From NCBI RefSeq assembly GCF_000416965.1, contig NZ_ATCL01000014.1:496001-560000 (forward strand): a stretch of 64,000 bases of DNA. The letters run 5' to 3'. Positions 8,750 through 16,578 of this stretch are shown here, in pieces. Source of the DNA: Exiguobacterium chiriqhucha RW-2. GTDB taxonomy: Bacteria; Bacillota; Bacilli; Exiguobacteriales; Exiguobacteriaceae. Numbering within the stretch: position 1 is the stretch's first letter; the number at the start of each line of letters is the position of its first letter. Both the position numbers and the translations under genes were made by a program. The notes under the pieces were generated by a model, which worked only from the letters and a program-made list of their open reading frames with translations, was not told the DNA's origin and searched no databases.

Positions 8750-9097
8750 ATGATGAAAAAAGGAATCATTGCGAGCATCGCGCTCGTCATTGTTGTCATC
8801 GGTCTCATCAATATCGATTGGCAACGGCTCGGGAAGGATCATGTCTACGTGCAGGTCGGGGAGGTCACAGAAGTGGAAGAGACGACGCTCGATTCGGGTG
8901 ACGTCGTCCGCCGCTACATCTATTCGACTGAGGGGCTGACGAAGGACGGGGATCCGCAAACGGTCACGTTCACGGCGGCGAAAGAGCTTCGGAGCGGGGC
9001 GTACTTGAAGTTGTACGTCAAAAACAAGGATGAGGTCACGTCGTACGACGAAGTGTCGGTCGCGGACGTCCCCGAGGCGGCACGGGAGAAGTTATGA
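8750..9097 (+). CDS. YxeA-family (DUF1093) exported protein
   Basis: A protein of 115 residues with an N-terminal hydrophobic signal or anchor (about 4-22) and a small beta-rich outside domain. The pattern of tyrosines and the segment GAYLKLYVKNKDEVTSYDEV match the YxeA/DUF1093 family, which often ends operons of BceAB-like exporters. GAAGGAGAG precedes the start; the next ATG three bases on is equally possible. Its biochemical role is unknown. It is third in the operon, 10 bp after the permease. Confidence 0.75.
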   Translation: MMKKGIIASIALVIVVIGLINIDWQRLGKDHVYVQVGEVTEVEETTLDSGDVVRRYIYSTEGLTKDGDPQTVTFTAAKELRSGAYLKLYVKNKDEVTSYDEVSVADVPEAAREKL

Positions 9098-9101
9098 AAA
9101 T

Positions 9102-9149
9102 AAAGCACGATGTATCACACATGTGTGGGAATGATGTATCGTGCTTTTT
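9102..9149 (+). terminator. Terminator after the exporter operon
   Basis: AAAGCACGAT pairs with ATCGTGCTTT, with an inner CACACATGTGTG palindrome extending the hairpin, followed by TTTTT. Confidence 0.75.
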
Positions 9150-9250
9150 CGCATATGTCACGAAGTAAGGCGTTCCATCGAAATCGACTTGCTCAGGAAA
9201 ACAAGCGTATAATGAAATCACGAACACTTGAGAGAAAGGAAGCGGGTTAT

Positions 9251-10006
9251 ATGTTTGAGCAACTGAAGATGAAAAAAGAGCAACTGGATCAAAACCGACC
9301 GCTGCCGACGTATACGCTTCAAAGTTTGAGAGCAAAACTCTTTTTAGAATGGACATACAACTCGAATGCCATTGAAGGAAATACGTTGACAATCAACGAG
9401 ACAAAAGTGGTGCTGGAAGGTATAACGGTTGGCGGGAAGACGATGCGAGAACATCTAGAAGTGATTAACCATCAAGATGCTATTTCCTACGTCGAAGAGA
9501 TTGTCCGACGTGAAGAGCCGCTGACGGAGTGGCAAATTAAAAATTTGCACCGTCTCGTCTTGAAAGGCATTGACGATTCGTATGCAGGCGTCTATCGGGA
9601 TCAGCAAGTGTTTATTGCGGGGGCGGTCCATACACCGCCGCCCCCGTATCTCATTCAAGATCAAATGGGGCAGCTGATGCGTTGGTATGAAACTGAGACG
9701 GATACGATGCATCCAGTTGAACGGGGTTCTTTATTGCATGCTAAGTTTGTGGGAATTCACCCGTTCATTGATGGAAATGGTCGTACATCTCGGTTGTTGC
9801 TCAATTTAGAGTTGATGAAGTCCGGTTATCCGCCAATCGTCATCAAAGTCGAAAATCGCCTGAGTTATTACAATGCGTTAGATCGAGCGCATACGACAGG
9901 AATGTACGACGACTTTATCGCCCTTGTCGCGACCGAGGTCGAAACATCACTAGATTTATACTTGAGCGCGATTGCCCCTCATCCATCCAAAAACAGCCCT
10001 TCCTGA
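9251..10006 (+). CDS. Fic-domain protein AMP transferase (class II, autoinhibited)
   Basis: A Fic enzyme of 251 residues. The catalytic motif HPFIDGNGRTSR lies at 170-181, with His170 as the base and the GNGR phosphate loop intact. Such proteins usually transfer AMP to a hydroxyl on a target protein. An inhibitory motif of the form S/T-x-x-x-E-G is present N-terminally as Ser38 to Gly43 in YNSNAIEGNT, so the protein carries its own alpha-inh helix (class II). No separate antitoxin gene is next to it. I chose the ATG at 9251 because AAGGAAG precedes it and the family sequence begins there; the open frame upstream crosses the previous terminator. The target is unknown. Confidence 0.88.
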   Translation: MFEQLKMKKEQLDQNRPLPTYTLQSLRAKLFLEWTYNSNAIEGNTLTINETKVVLEGITVGGKTMREHLEVINHQDAISYVEEIVRREEPLTEWQIKNLHRLVLKGIDDSYAGVYRDQQVFIAGAVHTPPPPYLIQDQMGQLMRWYETETDTMHPVERGSLLHAKFVGIHPFIDGNGRTSRLLLNLELMKSGYPPIVIKVENRLSYYNALDRAHTTGMYDDFIALVATEVETSLDLYLSAIAPHPSKNSPS

Positions 10007-10024
10007 CGATTCAGGAAGGGCTGT
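9989..10024. terminator. Terminator between Fic gene and convergent MerR-like gene
   Basis: A 14-bp perfect stem (ACAGCCCTTCCTGA with its complement) and a four-base loop. On the minus strand it is followed by a T run, so it serves the convergent gene best. Confidence 0.75.
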
Positions 10025-10035
10025 CTCATGTCCGC

Positions 10036-10476
10036 TTATCCAAGCGGGAGTTCGGTTTTCAATTCCAGTTGGAGTATGTACGCCAATTCTTTATGGGCTA
10101 GCTCGGAGAAGTTCGTCTTTTTGACGTGTGTCCGGGGCCGTAGTCCGCATTCCAATGCGATGTCGACGATTGTCCGAATCTGATTTTCCGTATAGAAGCG
10201 CTTGCGTCCCATCGTGAACGGGGTCGGTGGCAAGACGCCGTCGGTTTCCCATTTGATCAGCTGTTGCTGGCTACGGGGAATCCCGGCAACATGAAACGCA
10301 CGGCTCAGTTCTTTGAGTGGATAGACGGTCAATGGGCGTTCGTTGTACAGGAACGGCTTCGCGTTTTCCGGGCGATAAGCATCCCAGTCAGTCGCATAAA
10401 ACGTCAGGTCGGTGTGGTCGAAGTCGAGTTGAGCGGAAGGAATAGAAGTGTTGAGTGCGAAGTCTAAGCTGTTCAT
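10036..10476 (-). CDS. Possible MerR-like DNA-binding protein
   Basis: A soluble protein of 146 residues. A central segment (about 52-115) reads like a MerR-type winged helix: a helix-turn-helix start VYPLKELSRAFHV, then LIKWETDGVLPP, then RKRFYTENQI, where MerR proteins have the R-x-Y wing and second helix. No effector domain or cysteine pair is seen. The start follows AAGGAGATA. Function is unknown; a DNA-binding regulator is the best guess from pattern alone. Confidence 0.5.
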   Translation of the reverse strand: MNSLDFALNTSIPSAQLDFDHTDLTFYATDWDAYRPENAKPFLYNERPLTVYPLKELSRAFHVAGIPRSQQQLIKWETDGVLPPTPFTMGRKRFYTENQIRTIVDIALECGLRPRTHVKKTNFSELAHKELAYILQLELKTELPLG

Positions 10477-10796
10477 CTAGAGTATCTCCTTCTTCAAGTC
10501 AAACTGGTCATTTCGAAAATGCCCTCCTACGTATAGTAACCCATTTCTAAGCAATTAACTGCCAGTTTTTTCAAAGTGGGGAAATGAATTCGTGGGACTT
10601 TAGGCGTGTTTTCGAAATTCGATTGACGTCTATTAAGATACCCTAATTGGTATGAGAATTCAAGGAATAAAGCCGATTTCGACCGATGAATGCGTCTTCA
10701 TTCAGAATAGGTCTATAGTCGTTACGAAAAGGTTACGAGGAAATATGAGCAAACATTCACCAACTTCGGTTAATAGGGGCGAAGGAGGTGAGACAT
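10477..10796. other. Intergenic region with the promoter zone of the small-gene cluster
   Basis: About 320 bp without a convincing gene. The left part carries the ribosome binding site of the minus-strand MerR-like gene. The right part carries a sigma-D-like element (listed separately) and a leader of about 110 bp before the first 70-residue gene. I see no stable terminator or known riboswitch. Confidence 0.5.
10654..10679 (+). promoter_or_regulatory. Candidate sigma-D-like promoter of the 70-residue gene cluster
   Basis: GCCGATTT at 10672-10679 matches seven of eight bases of the sigma-D -10 element. GAGA at 10654-10657 stands 14 bp upstream, where the TAAA element is expected, but matches it only in part. 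It is a weak candidate; a sigma-A promoter nearby is not excluded. Confidence 0.3.
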
Positions 10797-11009
10797 ATGG
10801 CAGTGTATCGAGAATACGCAAGCGTCTTTTATCTCGACACGAAGCGGCTCGTTGACGGCAAGGAAAAGCGTCAGTTCGTCCGGTTCGGTCCACTCGGTGC
10901 GCGGATGGAGACCGAGGAGATCAAGCAGTTCGGTGATCTGTTGATTCCGCTTCTCGCGGTCGAATCCGCCGCATACGTCGTGTCGCGTGAATTCCACGTG
11001 ACGTTCTAA
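10797..11009 (+). CDS. DUF1659-like small protein (70 aa), copy 1
   Basis: A protein of 70 residues beginning MAVYREYAS, first of a tight cluster of tiny genes. It shares with the gene at 11245 the length, a central RFGP and the ending V-x-RE-aromatic-x-V, which fits the DUF1659 pattern; family assignment is by eye. No signal peptide or membrane segment. The start has an excellent site (AAGGAGGTG, seven bases before ATG). Function unknown. Confidence 0.6.
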   Translation: MAVYREYASVFYLDTKRLVDGKEKRQFVRFGPLGARMETEEIKQFGDLLIPLLAVESAAYVVSREFHVTF

Positions 11010-11024
11010 TTGGAGGAACCCCTG

Positions 11025-11081
11025 ATGCGTGTACCGAAGCGTCCCGCCGGAGCCTTGTCCGATGAGCGGGTGGGCCCATGA
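11025..11081 (+). CDS. 18-codon leader ORF overlapping the YvrJ start
   Basis: A very short frame, MRVPKRPAGALSDERVGP, with a good ribosome binding site (TTGGAGGAA, then ATG). Its stop TGA overlaps the YvrJ start ATG as ATGA. The YvrJ gene has no strong site of its own, so ribosomes ending this frame could restart on YvrJ. Whether the peptide itself matters is unknown. Confidence 0.4.
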   Translation: MRVPKRPAGALSDERVGP

Positions 11082-11218
11082 GCTGGCCCGAACTCATCTC
11101 GAACCTCGGCTTCCCGATCGTCGTCTCGCTCTATCTGCTCCACCGGATCGAGACGCGCCTTGAGCGCATGATTCAACTGCTCGAACGTCTCGACTCGACC
11201 TATCCATCTGAATTGTAA
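11078..11218 (+). CDS. YvrJ-family small protein (46 aa)
   Basis: A protein of 46 residues starting MSWPELISNLGFPIVVSLYL. The pattern GFPIVVSLYLLHRIE, an amphipathic or membrane helix followed by a charged helix (ETRLERMIQLLERL), is the hallmark of the YvrJ family. The gene sits between two DUF1659-like genes and is probably translated by coupling to the overlapping leader frame. A role in membrane association is possible; the family has no assigned function that I know of. Confidence 0.7.
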   Translation: MSWPELISNLGFPIVVSLYLLHRIETRLERMIQLLERLDSTYPSEL

Positions 11219-11244
11219 TCCATCCCCGAAAGGAGCCATCCCCC

Positions 11245-11457
11245 ATGGCCGTATTGACTGAAAAGAAAGCCACACTCGTCTTGACGACGCACCACGATTT
11301 GAACAGCTTGAAACCGACGAAGAAAACGCAGCGCTTCGGTCCGATCCGGGCGGCGCTCACGGCTGACAATGCCGAGGCGTTCGGTCACCTCATGCTCGAC
11401 TTGACCGAGCAAGAAGATTTCACCGTGTCGGTCGTTCGCGAATACGACGTCGTCTAA
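11245..11457 (+). CDS. DUF1659-like small protein (70 aa), copy 2
   Basis: A protein of 70 residues beginning MAVLTEKKATLVLTT. It resembles the product at 10797 in length, the RFGP motif and the ending VVREYDVV. This matches the DUF1659 pattern (a strand-rich small protein paired with DUF2922 and YvrJ in many Bacillota). The site AAAGGAG precedes the ATG. No membrane segment. Function unknown. Confidence 0.65.
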   Translation: MAVLTEKKATLVLTTHHDLNSLKPTKKTQRFGPIRAALTADNAEAFGHLMLDLTEQEDFTVSVVREYDVV

Positions 11458-11486
11458 TCACACCCACATCCAAGGAGGACTAACCC

Positions 11487-11699
11487 ATGACTGAGACTAA
11501 AGTAGAAATCGCATTTTTGGACATGTTCAATAAAGTATCGCGCTTCCGTTTGAATAACGTGAAACAGCCGGTCGACGCGTTGAAAGTGCAAGCGCTCGCC
11601 GACTTCATGGTCGCCAACGACCCGCTCGGCAAGAGCGTCGTCAAATGGACCGAAATCAAGATGATTGAAGGCACGCAGACCGTGTTGAATGTTCAATAA
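11487..11699 (+). CDS. DUF2922-like small protein (70 aa)
   Basis: A third protein of exactly 70 residues. The layout (N-terminal strand with hydrophobic AFLDMF, a helix with [13 protein letters not shown]-terminal strand [13 protein letters not shown]) fits the DUF2922 family, which co-occurs with DUF1659 and YvrJ. A strong site (AAGGAGGAC) precedes the ATG. It is the last gene of the cluster before a terminator. Function unknown. Confidence 0.65.
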   Translation: MTETKVEIAFLDMFNKVSRFRLNNVKQPVDALKVQALADFMVANDPLGKSVVKWTEIKMIEGTQTVLNVQ

Positions 11700-11707
11700 T
11701 GATTTGG

Positions 11708-11738
11708 AAGATGACTGATTGTTCAGTCATCTTTTTTT
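11708..11738 (+). terminator. Terminator after the small-gene cluster
   Basis: AAGATGACTGA pairs with TCAGTCATCTT, followed by a run of T. It separates the cluster from the chemoreceptor gene and argues against the longer in-frame start of the latter. Confidence 0.85.
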
Positions 11739-11756
11739 ATTTTGGTCAATCTCCTT

Positions 11757-11782
11757 TAGATTCCTCAACGTCAAGACGATAT
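11757..11782 (+). promoter_or_regulatory. Sigma-D-type (motility) promoter of chemoreceptor gene 1
   Basis: TAGA at 11757-11760, a 14-bp spacer, then GACGATAT at 11775-11782. The sigma-D consensus is TAAA, 14-16 bp, GCCGATAT, so each element has one mismatch. It lies about 36 bp before the chemoreceptor start, as expected for motility genes. Confidence 0.65.
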
Positions 11783-11818
11783 AGGAAGAAACGTTGCATG
11801 CGAGAGGGGAATATACAT

Positions 11819-13645
11819 ATGTCAGTGAAACAGAAGTGGACAGCGTTACGGAACCGGTTAAACGTCCGGCGCTTTCAATGGAAACCGAAACGACGAAAGC
11901 CAAGCACGCGTGAAGGAAAACGAGTGACCGGCACGAACCTGACCATCCGTCAAAAGCTGTGGGGACTCGTCATTCTCGCGCTCCTCATGGTCGCAGGTGT
12001 CGGTGGCTACTCGCTCTTGTCGCTCGCCGATGCGAACCGTCAAGGCGATGACGTCGTCAACAACTGGAACAAAGGGCTCGACTACGCCCATGAGTTGAAC
12101 ACGCTCGCGGCGAACTATCGTGCGCTCGAGCTCGAACACATCGTGACGGATGACGCGGCCGCAAAAGAAGAATTGATGACCGCGATGAAAGAGATTCGGA
12201 CACGCATCAATGAGATTGCCCCTAAATATGAACAGACGGCGACGGGTGAGACGGACAAGGAGTTGTTCGCCAACTTCAGTAAGCAGTGGGAGATGTATCA
12301 ACGCGTGTCGGATAACATGCTGATTTTCAGCACGTCCGGCAACAACGGTATGGCTCGCTCGTATTACGATGCCCAGTCCCAATCGACATACGATAACTTC
12401 ACGCAACGCCTGACTGAGCTCGTCGACTACAACTCGGAAGGTTCACAACGTGTCGGCGCCGACATGGAACGTGAGTTTCAACAGTCGCTCATCGCACTAC
12501 TCGCGGTGACGATCGGTGCGGTCGTACTCCTGTTGTTCCTCGGACTGAGCTTATTGCGTTCCATCATCAAACCGATGCGGGTGCTCCAAGAGAAGTTTGA
12601 CGAGTTGGCCTCACAAGGCGGCGACTTGACGATGGCCATCCCGGTCACATCGAACGACGAAATCGCGCAAGTGAGCCGCTCGTTCAACACGTTCCTCGCG
12701 ACGCTACGCGACATCATGATTGACGTCGACAAGACGGCAAAAGTCGTCCTCGTCTCGTCAAAAGAAGTGGCAGCGGAAGTCATTGAACTGAGCCGTTACA
12801 TGGAAGAGACGTCAGGCACGGTCGAGGAATTGACGGCCGGTATGGAAGAAACGGCCGCGTCCTCGCAAGAGATGAGTGCGTCGACGACCGAGATGGGCAG
12901 TTCCATCGATTCCATCGTCGACTTGTCGAACGACAGCGCGACGACAGCGGGCGACGTCGAACGTCGCGCTCACGCCATGCGTGAACAAGCCGTTGCATCG
13001 AAGACGGAAGCGAACGCCATCATCGAGCAGAAACGCATCGAACTCGACGAGGCGATCAAAGGGGCGCAGTCGGTCGAACAGATCCGTGTCTTGACGAGCG
13101 CCATCTTGACCATCGCCGATCAGACGAACTTGCTCGCCTTGAACGCATCGATTGAGGCGGCTCGGGCCGGAGATGCCGGTCGCGGTTTCGCCGTCGTCGC
13201 CTCAGAGATTCGTAAGCTCGCCGAGAACTCGCGGCAGACGGTGAACGAGATTCAAGCGGTGTCGCACACGGTCATCGATTCGGTCGCCCGGCTCAACACG
13301 AGTTCGGCCGATATGCTGACGTTCCTCGACACGAAAGTGCTCGCCGATTACGACCGGCTCGAGGAGTCGGCCACACAATATGAAGCGGATGCGACCGTGT
13401 TCGGACAAACGGCAGAGACGTTCGAGACGAACGCGCTCCAACTCCGTCATATGACCGACAGTATCCTCCACGTCATCCAAGAAGTCGCGACGACGGTGAC
13501 CGAAGGGGCGGACGGGACCCAATCGATTTCGGAGAAAGTCCAGCTTTCCGTCGAGCGGTTCAACGACGTGCAGGCACGGATGCAGGAGACCGAACAACGT
13601 GCGGTCGAACTATCGAATCGCGTGTCACAGTTTAAATTAAATTGA
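11819..13645 (+). CDS. Methyl-accepting chemotaxis protein 1
   Basis: A transmembrane chemoreceptor of 608 residues. It has an unusually long, basic N-terminal tail of about 45 residues before the first membrane helix, an outside four-helix-type sensor (about 70-215), a second helix, a HAMP domain and a long cytoplasmic coiled coil. The signalling tip is clear: [18 protein letters not shown], with the Glu and Arg that contact CheA/CheW. It should sense an unknown ligand and steer flagellar rotation. The ATG at 11819 follows GAGAGGGGA; a terminator and a sigma-D promoter lie between it and the upstream open frame. Confidence 0.9.
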   Translation: MSVKQKWTALRNRLNVRRFQWKPKRRKPSTREGKRVTGTNLTIRQKLWGLVILALLMVAGVGGYSLLSLADANRQGDDVVNNWNKGLDYAHELNTLAANYRALELEHIVTDDAAAKEELMTAMKEIRTRINEIAPKYEQTATGETDKELFANFSKQWEMYQRVSDNMLIFSTSGNNGMARSYYDAQSQSTYDNFTQRLTELVDYNSEGSQRVGADMEREFQQSLIALLAVTIGAVVLLLFLGLSLLRSIIKPMRVLQEKFDELASQGGDLTMAIPVTSNDEIAQVSRSFNTFLATLRDIMIDVDKTAKVVLVSSKEVAAEVIELSRYMEETSGTVEELTAGMEETAASSQEMSASTTEMGSSIDSIVDLSNDSATTAGDVERRAHAMREQAVASKTEANAIIEQKRIELDEAIKGAQSVEQIRVLTSAILTIADQTNLLALNASIEAARAGDAGRGFAVVASEIRKLAENSRQTVNEIQAVSHTVIDSVARLNTSSADMLTFLDTKVLADYDRLEESATQYEADATVFGQTAETFETNALQLRHMTDSILHVIQEVATTVTEGADGTQSISEKVQLSVERFNDVQARMQETEQRAVELSNRVSQFKLN

Positions 13646-13657
13646 ATCGATTAAGCG

Positions 13658-13687
13658 GCTGGCCATCTTTGGATGTGCCAGCTGTTT
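13658..13687 (+). terminator. Terminator after chemoreceptor 1
   Basis: GCTGGC pairs with GCCAGC, extended inside by CATC/GATG, then TTTT. Confidence 0.6.
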
Positions 13688-13698
13688 TAGGTTGACGA

Positions 13699-13726
13699 TT
13701 GATTTCGATTGAGCGAGGTATATATA
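13699..13726 (+). promoter_or_regulatory. Sigma-A-type promoter of the CPBP protease gene
   Basis: TTGATT at 13699-13704, a 16-bp spacer and TATATA at 13721-13726, about 50 bp before the start codon. Confidence 0.5.
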
Positions 13727-13775
13727 TACATAGTGTGAAATCGTTTTGGCCTTTTCGATTAGGGAGGAACAAGAC

Positions 13776-14555
13776 ATGTCTCGAAATAACTCGATCATCT
13801 TAGCAGCGGTCGTGTTTATGGTGATGGGTGTCGTGATGGCCGTTTCGGCGTTCGGGTTCCAGATTTATTATGGAAATCCGGAACTGTTGCGAATCGCTAT
13901 TTTCGGTGAAGTGTTGACGGCTGTTTTCATTGTCTTTTGGATTCGCAGTAAAGGATCGTTCGCGCGTGTCGGATTCTCAACATTGAAGGTACGCGGCCTC
14001 GTATGGCTCGTTCCCGTCTTCCTTGTTGTTCTCTATCAATTTGGTTTGATTGTGATGGAGTTCGTGTCGCGTTTCAATCAATTATCGAGTTCGACCGTTC
14101 AACTGTTGGCGATTATTTTCGTGACGACATTGTTTGTTGGATTCAATGAAGAAGTCACGTTCCGTGGTGTGCTGTTGCGCATGTTGAAACCGGACGTTCA
14201 CCCGTATCGCGCGATTGTGATCAGTGCCCTTCTGTTTTCGTCATTCCATCTCCTCAATCTCATTGCTTTTATTCCACCTGCGGCCATGCTTTTCCAGCTC
14301 GGTAACACGTTCTTATTCGGATTGTTTTTCGCCCTCGTTGCGTTAAAGTTAAATAATTTGTGGCCGCTCATTATCTTTCATGCACTCTGGGATTTTGGCA
14401 GCATCGCAGGCGACGTATTAGCTGTCAATTTGACGATTCCTACATTGGTCACTCAAGTCTTTGTCATCATTGCGATTGTCGTCCAGTTTGTGTTGTTGAA
14501 ACGCCATGATTTGTCTCATTTGAAACCAACGTCCCTGACGTCAGCTAAAATATGA
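13776..14555 (+). CDS. CPBP-family intramembrane metalloprotease
   Basis: A membrane protein of 259 residues with about seven helices. It carries the three CPBP/Rce1-type motifs: EEVTFRGVLLR (EExxxR), FSSFHLLN, and HALWDFG. The Glu pair and the two His residues form the active site in the family, which cleaves proteins within or near the membrane. In Bacillota such enzymes often act in bacteriocin maturation or immunity; nothing nearby indicates a substrate. The ATG at 13776 follows GGGAGGAAC. The gene stands alone between two chemoreceptors. Confidence 0.82.
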   Translation: MSRNNSIILAAVVFMVMGVVMAVSAFGFQIYYGNPELLRIAIFGEVLTAVFIVFWIRSKGSFARVGFSTLKVRGLVWLVPVFLVVLYQFGLIVMEFVSRFNQLSSSTVQLLAIIFVTTLFVGFNEEVTFRGVLLRMLKPDVHPYRAIVISALLFSSFHLLNLIAFIPPAAMLFQLGNTFLFGLFFALVALKLNNLWPLIIFHALWDFGSIAGDVLAVNLTIPTLVTQVFVIIAIVVQFVLLKRHDLSHLKPTSLTSAKI

Positions 14556-14567
14556 ACGTATCTTCTA

Positions 14568-14595
14568 GACCGCAGTCCCATGATGCGGTCTTTCT
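14568..14595 (+). terminator. Terminator after the CPBP protease gene
   Basis: AGACCGCA pairs with TGCGGTCT, followed by TTCTT. Confidence 0.75.
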
Positions 14596-14662
14596 TGTGG
14601 CAAAAATGTGGAGTGGAAACTAGGAAATAAGGTCAATGTTCAAATAAATGTGCGAGAAGATT

Positions 14663-14688
14663 GGAAAACCGGTTCCGACATCCGATAA
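14663..14688 (+). promoter_or_regulatory. Possible sigma-D-type promoter of chemoreceptor gene 2
   Basis: TCCGATAA at 14681-14688 resembles the GCCGATAT element. The -35 candidate (GAAA at 14664-14667) is a partial match and its spacing to the -10 octamer is 13 bp, one short of the usual range. Confidence 0.35.
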
Positions 14689-14750
14689 AACCCATGTAGT
14701 TCCAAAAAAAGAGAGATAGAGGTGGGAGAGGACACGTTCCTCGAAAGATT

Positions 14751-16454
14751 ATGAAACGATTCAATCAACTGTCATTGACACAAAAACTGTTTAGCGGCAT
14801 CGGATTGATTTTGCTGTTCGTCACGCTCGGCATGGGCTATAACCTATGGACGCTGCAAAATATGACGAGTCAATACGAAGACATGATTTCCCATGACGTC
14901 ATGAAGATGAAAGCGGCCGATGACTTGTCGCTCGGGATGACGCGCCAAGCGTACGGCGTACGAGGATATATTCTCGTCCAAGATGACGAGCGACGCGCCC
15001 AAATCGAACGCGGCGCCAAAGAAAAGAAAGAGGCGCTTGAACAATTGCTCGCGCTGTCGAAGACGGATGCCGAGACGAAAGAACTCGAGAGCATGCTCTC
15101 CTATGCGACCGGCTATGATGATTTGGCGCAAGAAATCATCGTCGCGGCAGATAATAACGATCAGGACAACATCGACCGATTGACGCTCCGCCTTATGCCG
15201 GATGTGACGGCATCGATTTCGGAGACGGGCGAACGGTTGCAAGCCGAGACCGAAGCGACGATCGTCGAGAAACAACAGGAGCTCGAGCGGCTCGGCGGAC
15301 AGGCGTTCCTTTACTCGACAGGGATTGCCCTCCTCATCTTGCTGCTCACGCTCGGGGCCGGTTATATGCTCCAGCGCATGGTGACGGTACCGCTCCGTCA
15401 ATTATCGGACGAGGTCGGCATCGTCGCCGACGGCGATTTGACGCGCGCCGATCTGCAAGCGCTCACGCGCGATGAAATCGGTGAGTTGATGCTTGGTTTC
15501 AACCAGATGAAAGGCAACCTTCGCGAACTCATCGACGAAGTGAGCCGGAACGCCCAAGAGATTACGGCCCAGTCGGAAGAACTGTACGCGAGCACGGAAG
15601 AGATGTCTTCGCAGACAGAGGAGACGACGCGGATGATCGAACAAGTCGTCGGCGAGACGATCAACCAGGCGGCGGCTGCCTCGAAGAGTGGGCAAGCGGT
15701 CGCAGCGGCCGATGAAGGCGTCGAGCGAATCGCGACATCAATCGGGACGATCAGCCAAGACGTCCAGACGAGTCTGAAGCTCGCCGAACGCGGTGAACAG
15801 ACGATTCAACAAGCGAAACAAGAAGTGCTCGCCCTCGAATCGGAGACGGTCACGACCGGACAATCGATCACAGCGTTGAAACAACAGTCGGATGAGATCG
15901 CCCTCATTACCGAGGTCATCCAATCGATCACCGACCAGACGAACCTGCTCGCTTTGAACGCGGCCATCGAAGCGGCCCGGGCCGGGGAGCAAGGAAAAGG
16001 CTTCGCCGTCGTCGCCGAAGAAGTGCGGAAGCTTGCGGAACAGTCGAAACAATCGGCGTCCCAAATCGCCGGCTTAATCGAATCGATTCAAGCCCAGTCG
16101 AACGCGGTGCTCGAGCGTCACGCCATCAGCGCCCGCCGTGTCGAGACGAACACGGCGCTGCTCGGAGAAGCGACGGCGTCCTTCCAACAAATCGTCGGGC
16201 AGTTGCACGCCTCGGTCGAGAACACGGAACAGATTCGGGTCGCTTCAAGCGAAATCGCGATAACGACGAAACAAGTCGCGACAGCGGCGATTCACATGGC
16301 GAGTGACAGTGAAGGCACGGCCGAGACGATGCGCAGCGTCGGCGAGACGGCCGACGCCCAGCTCGCGATGATTCAAGAATTGAACGGTGTCGCCGAGTCG
16401 CTCGGCAATATGACCGGTGACTTGCAGACGCTCATCGGGCGCTTCCAAACATGA
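14751..16454 (+). CDS. Methyl-accepting chemotaxis protein 2
   Basis: A transmembrane chemoreceptor of 567 residues. The first helix is at about 13-32, then an outside helical-bundle sensor to about 185, a second helix (about 186-207), HAMP, methylation helices and the signalling tip [21 protein letters not shown]. It feeds the chemotaxis phosphorelay. The two receptors of this region share only the cytoplasmic part. The ribosome binding site is weak (GAAAGATT); a hairpin-capable GAGAGGACACGTTCCTC lies just upstream, so translation may be modulated. Confidence 0.9.
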   Translation: MKRFNQLSLTQKLFSGIGLILLFVTLGMGYNLWTLQNMTSQYEDMISHDVMKMKAADDLSLGMTRQAYGVRGYILVQDDERRAQIERGAKEKKEALEQLLALSKTDAETKELESMLSYATGYDDLAQEIIVAADNNDQDNIDRLTLRLMPDVTASISETGERLQAETEATIVEKQQELERLGGQAFLYSTGIALLILLLTLGAGYMLQRMVTVPLRQLSDEVGIVADGDLTRADLQALTRDEIGELMLGFNQMKGNLRELIDEVSRNAQEITAQSEELYASTEEMSSQTEETTRMIEQVVGETINQAAAASKSGQAVAAADEGVERIATSIGTISQDVQTSLKLAERGEQTIQQAKQEVLALESETVTTGQSITALKQQSDEIALITEVIQSITDQTNLLALNAAIEAARAGEQGKGFAVVAEEVRKLAEQSKQSASQIAGLIESIQAQSNAVLERHAISARRVETNTALLGEATASFQQIVGQLHASVENTEQIRVASSEIAITTKQVATAAIHMASDSEGTAETMRSVGETADAQLAMIQELNGVAESLGNMTGDLQTLIGRFQT

Positions 16455-16458
16455 GATG

Positions 16459-16493
16459 AACCGTCCTTTCCTGTTCAAGGGAGGACGGTTTTT
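16459..16493 (+). terminator. Terminator after chemoreceptor 2
   Basis: AACCGTCCT pairs with AGGACGGTT, followed by a T run. Confidence 0.8.
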
Positions 16494-16578
16494 GCGTGTT
16501 GTCAGGATTGACGAGAGGGTGTTACGGGAATTGCGGGAGAGAGACAAAATCTCGATTCCATCGAAAAGGAGACAGGTC

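Noticed and set aside
10797-11699. Small-gene cluster as a prophage remnant or tail module
   Set aside because: No integrase, capsid, holin or attachment repeats nearby, and the families match chromosomal DUF1659/YvrJ/DUF2922 sets.
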